Shown: positions 16,027 through 19,976 of the stretch, piece by piece
Layout of the letters: every line of letters begins with the position of its first letter
Numbering within the stretch: the stretch's first letter is position 1
Source of the DNA: CAZUZS01 sp964624795
GTDB lineage: Bacteria; Calditrichota; Calditrichia; RBG-13-44-9
DNA: 19,976 bases
NCBI GenBank assembly: GCA_964624795.1
Contig: CAZUZS010000077.1
Coordinates: 1 to 19,976, forward strand
Direction of reading: 5' to 3'
Translations under genes and position numbers: made by a program
Notes under the pieces: generated by a model
Seen by the model: only the letters and a program-made list of their open reading frames with translations
Told to the model about the DNA's origin: nothing
Databases searched by the model: none

Positions 16027-17127
16027 TTAATTTGTTTGTTTTTTTTCAAACCATACCGGTTTATTGTCAACCCGGATTTGACTCGCCCATTCCGCCTCCA
16101 CCATTTGGATGACATTTTGCGGAAGCGCCACGTAGTTAAGCTGTTCCGCCGTGTCCGATCCATGGTCGTAACACCAGGCAAAAAAATCCAACAAAAACCT
16201 GGTATTTGCCGCGTTTTCCTGATTCTTGTGAAGCAGGATAAAAGACGGCCCGCATATTGGCCAGCTATCGGCCCCCGGCTGATCTGTTAACACCACATAA
16301 AACTCGGGCGCCAGGGCCCAGTTGGCATTGGCCATGGCCGCCCGGAAGCTCGCCGGAGCCGGCGCTATGAATTCGCCGGCCTGGTTCTGCAGTTTCACAT
16401 AGGCAAAATTGTTTTGAACCGCGTAAGCAAATGCGACGTAGCCAATTGCGCCGTTGATTCGCTGAATATATGCGGACACACCCTCATTCCCCTTCCCCCC
16501 TACTCCGGTTGGCCAGGGAACAGCAACGGCATTGCCAACATTCGATCTCCACTCGGGAGAAATTTTGGAGAGGTAGTTGGTAAAAATCCAGGTCGTGCCT
16601 GATGCATCGGCCCGATGAATTGGAGAAATGTCGACGTCCGGAATTGAAAGGCCGGGATTTATCCGCACAATTTCCGCATCATTCCATCTTTTAATTTTGC
16701 CCAGGTAAATGCCGGCCAAAATATCCGGCGTCAACTTCAGGTCACCTGGCCCGATCCCTTTCAGATGAACCACGGGCGTGATGCCACCCACAATCATCGG
16801 AAACTGAATCAGATTTTCCGCATCCAGAACATCCTTTCCCAAAGGTGCATCAGAGGCGCCGAAATCAACAGTACCGGCTTTAATCTGTGCAATCCCCCCG
16901 CCGGACCCGATGGATTGGTAATTTATCTTCAGGCTGGTTATTTTCTGGTATCGATCCGCCCAGCGTGAGTAGAGCGGATATGGAAAAGTGGCCCCGGCGC
17001 CGTTCACTGTGATGCTGCGGATATTTTTGACTTCCTGCTTTTTTTCCCCGCCACATGAAAAAAGTGAAACAATCAGTAAGATTCCTGTGACGGCAATAAC
17101 ATTTTTACGCGATATTCGATTTATCAT
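16027..17127 (-). CDS. pstS: Phosphate-binding lipoprotein PstS
   Basis: 366 residues, first gene of the main pst operon. The signal sequence ends in lipobox LFSC with Cys25 followed by GGEKK, so the mature protein should be lipid-anchored; E. coli PstS, by contrast, is soluble. PstS signatures are GAGATFPYP (43-51), GSGGGIAQIKAGTVDFGASDAPL (74-96), phosphate loop HRADASGTTW (171-180, Arg172, Ser176 and Gly177 kept) and WPTGVGGKGNEGV (205-217). It is a clear paralogue of the soluble PstS at 8765-9820, alignable along its length. The ribosome binding site is weak (only CGGAA before the ATG). Upstream lie a perfect -10 box, a palindrome and a Pho box. The two forms may differ in location or affinity. 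Confidence 0.95.
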   Translation of the reverse strand: MINRISRKNVIAVTGILLIVSLFSCGGEKKQEVKNIRSITVNGAGATFPYPLYSRWADRYQKITSLKINYQSIGSGGGIAQIKAGTVDFGASDAPLGKDVLDAENLIQFPMIVGGITPVVHLKGIGPGDLKLTPDILAGIYLGKIKRWNDAEIVRINPGLSIPDVDISPIHRADASGTTWIFTNYLSKISPEWRSNVGNAVAVPWPTGVGGKGNEGVSAYIQRINGAIGYVAFAYAVQNNFAYVKLQNQAGEFIAPAPASFRAAMANANWALAPEFYVVLTDQPGADSWPICGPSFILLHKNQENAANTRFLLDFFAWCYDHGSDTAEQLNYVALPQNVIQMVEAEWASQIRVDNKPVWFEKKQTN

Positions 17128-17147
17128 ATTCCGTGCTTTCTCGGCAA

Positions 17148-17153
17148 ATTATA
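17148..17153 (-). promoter_or_regulatory. -10 box of the main pst operon promoter
   Basis: TATAAT on the minus strand, identical to the sigma70 consensus, 20 bases before the pstS start codon. At 17-bp spacing the -35 position reads CTTCAC (17171-17176), a poor match. A good -10 with a poor -35 next to a Pho box is what an activator-dependent Pho promoter looks like. Confidence 0.6.
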
Positions 17154-17158
17154 TTCTT

Positions 17159-17172
17159 ACCACTAAAGTGGT
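17159..17172. promoter_or_regulatory. 14-bp palindrome inside the pst promoter
   Basis: ACCACT (17159-17164) and AGTGGT (17167-17172) are perfect inverted arms separated by AA. The site lies between the -10 box and the Pho repeats, in the promoter spacer. A second regulator could bind here and block RNA polymerase, or the symmetry may be chance. Confidence 0.35.
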
Positions 17173-17188
17173 GAAGTTAAGACCGAAT

Positions 17189-17216
17189 TGTTAAGAAAAT
17201 ATTAAGATCATGCAAA
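17189..17216 (-). promoter_or_regulatory. Candidate Pho box (PhoB site) of the main pst operon
   Basis: Three hexamers on the minus strand at exact 11-bp period: TTTGCA (17211-17216), TTAATA (17200-17205) and TTAACA (17189-17194). An additional TTAACT (17175-17180) lies nearer the -10 but out of phase by three bases. The core CTTAACAATTC is identical to that in the Pho box before the other pstS (9909-9947), which supports a shared regulator. Confidence 0.6.
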
Positions 17217-17524
17217 TTTTCAACAATCACTGGGCAGGATACAGGTTATTAGCTGATGGGCATGAGTCAGGGAGTGACGCCACAGCATGTAGGATAAATC
17301 CTTGCTGCTTGTCGATAAGCCATCTGCTTTGCAGATTTTCAATTATATGAATAGCGACTTGTGTCTGTAACATCATAAAATACAAGCAGAACCAGTTGCC
17401 GGATTTACTCTTTTATAATAAAATCAATTATTGTGTTACAAAGCAATTCTAAAAAGGGATCTCCCCCTATAATGGAATTAGGAGTTGGCGGAAAACGATT
17501 TTCTTAAGCTGAGGAAGAGGAAAA
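17217..17524. other. Intergenic region upstream of the small plus-strand gene
   Basis: About 310 bp with no supported gene. It holds a perfect TATAAT at 17468-17473 on the plus strand, 57 bp before the small gene, but no good -35 at 16-18 bp. A second TATAAT at 17414-17419 also lacks a proper -35. The region is AT-rich near the small gene and mixed elsewhere. Confidence 0.4.
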
Positions 17525-17743
17525 ATGTTTGATGCGATCAGTGAATTTTCAGAAAGGAATCTGTTTCGGATATTTATAAATCCGGCAAAAAGCCCCGCTG
17601 AGCGCTATGACGCAATGCAATGGCTTAATCAGGTCTACAAATACGACCTGGGAACAAATCAAATTCCGGACTATTCCAAAATCCACGGACCGGATGTGCC
17701 GGAACCAAAAAAATTTGGAATTTTAAAGGGGATTTGCTTCTAA
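17525..17743 (+). CDS. Small protein of unknown function (72 residues)
   Basis: 72 residues with no signal peptide or membrane segment, so probably cytoplasmic. The first 45 residues look helical (AISEFSERNLF, SPAERYDAMQWLNQVYKYDLG); the rest is Pro- and Lys-rich (GPDVPEPKKFG). I recognise no domain. It is judged real because GAGGAAGAGG (17511-17520) lies at proper spacing before the ATG, a TATAAT box lies upstream, the composition is protein-like, and no other gene overlaps it. It is divergent from the pst operon, with about 400 bp shared between the two starts, and convergent with glpD. Any link to phosphate is unproven. No clear terminator follows. Confidence 0.6.
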   Translation: MFDAISEFSERNLFRIFINPAKSPAERYDAMQWLNQVYKYDLGTNQIPDYSKIHGPDVPEPKKFGILKGICF

Positions 17744-17805
17744 ACACCGGAACCAGGAACATAACGCCTATACCTTAACTCTTTTCCCGCATTATCATAA
17801 AAAAA

Positions 17806-17828
17806 CAATCCGCATATCAATCCGCATA
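17806..17828. repeat. Two-copy direct repeat between converging genes
   Basis: CAATCCGCATA occurs at 17806-17816 and again at 17818-17828, a 12-bp period. The second copy ends right at the glpD stop codon region (17830-17832). It occupies the 86-bp gap where a terminator would be expected, and no terminator hairpin is visible there. Confidence 0.5.
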
Positions 17829-17829
17829 A

Positions 17830-19389
17830 TTAATCCAATAAATATCCTGCGGCGAGTTGCCGGTAATTCTCGGTTTGTGTTTTTTGCCAGTCTTTCTTTT
17901 TTCCTAGATCAGCAGCCATGATCCCGGCAACTTCGCCTGCACACGCCGCACTGGCACGGGCATTCAGCAGCAATGCCCGGGTTCTCCGGGCCAGAACATC
18001 TTCCACTGTTCGGGCCATCTCCTCGCGTATGGCCCAAATCACTTCTGCTTTCAGATATGGCAAATCAGGATGCAGCTTCTCGCCCAATTCCGGCCGATCT
18101 TCCATAAGTTTTCTTATCGCAAAAATTTCAGTTCCATACGGATACAACGGGTCACTCATATCCACATTCTTAAGCCAACCGTGTATTCGCAGGCTTTTGC
18201 TGACGCTTTCCCGCTGATCGAGGCCCGCTACAAGCGTTGCCTGGTTCACGGTGTCCTCCGCCATGCGGCGGTATGTCGTCCACTTGCCGCCGGTGATGGT
18301 TACCAGTCCCGATTCCGAAATTATCACGTGGTGATCCCGGGAAATCGCGGCAGTGCTCTTCTCATCCCCCATGTTAACCAGCGGACGTATGCCTGCAAAC
18401 ACGCTCTGCACATCGCTCCTGGCAGGATCTTTTGTCAAATATTTAGCTGCGTGTTTCAGAATGAATTCCACTTCCTGCTGCAGAGCCCGCGGCTCCAGCG
18501 CAGGAATGTCCACCGGCGTATCAGTGGTTCCCACAATTACCTTATCATGCCAGGGAACCGCAAACAGAACCCGCCCATCGTCGGTTTGCGGTACCATAAT
18601 CGCTGAATCGCCCGGGAGAAATTCTTTATCGAGAATAATATGCACTCCCTGACTCAAGGTAATAATATCTTTACCACCCGGGTCATCCATTCTCCGAATG
18701 TGATCCGTAAAAATGCCGGTTGCGTTAACCACAACCCTCCCATGAACCGAATATTCCCTGCCGGTTTCCATATCGGTTGCCATCACGCCGGTAATCATGC
18801 CTTTCGCCTTCAGCAAACGGCCAACTTTCATGTAGTTGATGCAGACTCCGTCATAATCGACGGCCGTCTGTGCCAGATTGACGGCAAGCCTCGCATCATC
18901 AAACTGGCCGTCATAGTAAATCACGCCGCCCCGTAAACCCTTCGGTTCGAGTGTAGGAATGTGGTCCAGCGTTTCTTCCCGCGAAAGCAGTTTGGATGGC
19001 CCCAGTCCCAATTTGCCGGCCAATAAATCGTAAACTTTTAGCCCTACGCCATAGAACGGCCCGCCCCACCAATCATAGTTGGGAACAATAAAAGATTGAT
19101 TATGCACGAGATGCGGCGCATTTTGAATGAGCAGCCCTCTTTCGTGAAGGGCTTCCAGAACCAAAGAAATGTTACCTTGTTGGAGATATCGTACTCCGCC
19201 GTGCACCAGTTTGGTGCTGCGGCTGGAAGTCCCTTTCGAGAAATCGTGCTGTTCCAGCAACAATGTTTTATACCCCCTAGAAGCAGCTTCCACCGCCGTT
19301 CCCAGTCCGGTAGCACCTCCCCCAATGATGATGACATCCCAAACAGCGCTGTTATTTTCGATTTCAGCAATGGCTTTTTCCCGATTCAT
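17830..19389 (-). CDS. glpD: FAD-dependent glycerol-3-phosphate dehydrogenase (GlpD type)
   Basis: 519 residues, full length for the family. It oxidises sn-glycerol-3-phosphate to dihydroxyacetone phosphate and passes electrons to quinone at the inner membrane. The FAD-binding Rossmann motif is VIIIGGGATGLGTAVEAASRG (19-39). The family signature SSRSTKLVHGGVRYLQ (55-70) follows. Further conserved parts are FAVPWHDKVIVGTTDTP, FAGIRPLV and GGKWTTYRRMAEDTV before the C-terminal DAO_C domain (about 390-519). A stand-alone enzyme of this size without a C-terminal iron-sulphur part argues for the aerobic GlpD type over GlpA. AGAGGAA (19396-19402 region) precedes the ATG. No glpK, glpF or glpR is nearby. 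One TTAACA with a poor second repeat 11 bp away lies upstream; too weak to call a Pho box. Confidence 0.9.
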   Translation of the reverse strand: MNREKAIAEIENNSAVWDVIIIGGGATGLGTAVEAASRGYKTLLLEQHDFSKGTSSRSTKLVHGGVRYLQQGNISLVLEALHERGLLIQNAPHLVHNQSFIVPNYDWWGGPFYGVGLKVYDLLAGKLGLGPSKLLSREETLDHIPTLEPKGLRGGVIYYDGQFDDARLAVNLAQTAVDYDGVCINYMKVGRLLKAKGMITGVMATDMETGREYSVHGRVVVNATGIFTDHIRRMDDPGGKDIITLSQGVHIILDKEFLPGDSAIMVPQTDDGRVLFAVPWHDKVIVGTTDTPVDIPALEPRALQQEVEFILKHAAKYLTKDPARSDVQSVFAGIRPLVNMGDEKSTAAISRDHHVIISESGLVTITGGKWTTYRRMAEDTVNQATLVAGLDQRESVSKSLRIHGWLKNVDMSDPLYPYGTEIFAIRKLMEDRPELGEKLHPDLPYLKAEVIWAIREEMARTVEDVLARRTRALLLNARASAACAGEVAGIMAADLGKKKDWQKTQTENYRQLAAGYLLD

Positions 19390-19859
19390 TAAATTTTCCT
19401 CTTTAGGTCGTTTTCTGGATAAATTGAACTATGCTGGCAGACATTGTTTTTGCCGTGTTAAGCTTCAATGGGTAGGCTCCGGGTATCAAATGATTGCCGG
19501 TTTAAGCTGCCTGCGCGCTGAAATATTACAAAATTTGCAGTTTATTTCCAAACTTTTGATCTTATGTGGACAAATCAAAAAGATCGAGATTTGGAGCAGA
19601 AGGCGGACCGTAATCGGTAGGCAAAAACACCGACCCTAGAACAGAGTATTTCGATATTGATCGCGGCATTTTTCCTTGCTTTTGATTCACCCAGCCGCTA
19701 ATTTCTGATCACAATTAATTGAATCAACCAGTTGGGAGAGCCTATTTCCAAAAACCATTTAACAAGAATTGCGACGGGAAAAGATTCGGGCCCCGTCTCG
19801 CGTTCAGCAGGTTTCACCATTAGAGCTTACAGAATAATAATAAGGAGAAGGAGAAAATC
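19390..19859. other. Divergent intergenic region between glpD and the last gene
   Basis: 470 bp with no supported gene; it should hold the promoters of both flanking genes. On the plus side GACGGG (19773-19778) and CCCGTC (19792-19797) can form a 6-bp hairpin about 63 bp before the last start codon, without a T run. On the glpD side a TTAACA (19456-19461, minus strand) is followed 11 bp on by AAAACA (19445-19450). I cannot name a firm promoter on either side. Confidence 0.4.
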
Positions 19860-19976
19860 ATGAGAAGAAAGACAGCATTATTCTTATACGCTGGCGTAAT
19901 TTTTTCGGCGATCCTGAGCAGCTCCGTTTTCGCTGACATTTACATGAAGCAAAAACAGCATAGCGATGCCATGTCC
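19860..19976 (+). CDS. Exported protein, N-terminal fragment cut by the window edge
   Basis: 39 codons are visible and the frame is still open at the window end, so the gene is 3'-partial by position and not broken. The N terminus is a clear Sec signal peptide: basic MRRK, hydrophobic about 5-22, and cleavage SVFA|DI near residue 25. The mature protein begins DIYMKQKQHSDAMS. A tandem AAGGAGAAGGAG (19842-19853) lies six bases before the ATG, a very strong binding site. The visible part has no domain to identify; it should be periplasmic or surface-exposed. Confidence 0.75.
   Translation, partial: MRRKTALFLYAGVIFSAILSSSVFADIYMKQKQHSDAMS

Noticed and set aside
16017..16181. Longer PstC starting inside the upstream pstS
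   Set aside because: The extra 55 residues are basic, unlike any PstC N terminus, and overlap a well-supported pstS frame; the ATG at 16016 fits the operon spacing.

Overview
The window comes from a Gram-negative bacterium. It has Sec signal peptides, a beta-barrel porin ending in Phe, a lipoprotein and strong AGGAGG-type ribosome binding sites. Base composition looks moderate, with AT-rich spacers. No gene here fixes the taxonomy. The secreted C1B-type peptidase, the TPR protein and the porin style would fit the FCB side of the tree (Calditrichota, KSB1 or Ignavibacteria-like lineages), but that is inference.

Left part (1-5342): a secreted bleomycin-hydrolase-like cysteine peptidase on the minus strand with its own terminator; a plus-strand tRNA-Gly(GCC) and tRNA-Leu(UAA), each followed by an intrinsic terminator; a gene-poor stretch of about 0.9 kb; and a 745-residue membrane protein with an internal spermidine-synthase-like domain that lacks the usual catalytic Asp, preceded by a possible structured leader.

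Middle part (5384-17216, all minus strand): an exported TPR protein, then a large phosphate-starvation locus. In transcription order it reads pstS (lipoprotein), pstC, pstA, pstB, phoU, phoB, phoR, a second pstS (soluble periplasmic) and a porin. pstC/pstA and pstA/pstB overlap by ATGA, and the phoR ribosome binding site lies inside the end of phoB. Two candidate Pho boxes with an exact 11-bp period are visible, one before each pstS: 9909-9947 (four repeats) and 17189-17216 (three repeats). The porin and second pstS therefore look like a separately inducible module: the porin would admit phosphate, either PstS would capture it, PstCAB would import it, and PhoR/PhoB with PhoU would sense supply and control the locus.

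Right part (17217-19976): a small plus-strand gene of unknown function with a good ribosome binding site, a convergent minus-strand FAD glycerol-3-phosphate dehydrogenase (glpD), a 470-bp spacer, and the first 39 codons of an exported protein cut off by the window edge.

I see no CRISPR array, rRNA, intact insertion sequence or phage gene. The most unusual non-coding objects are a perfect 15-bp inverted repeat enclosing the porin terminator (7382-7482), the hairpins at 109-152 and 2831-2889, and the two Pho boxes.
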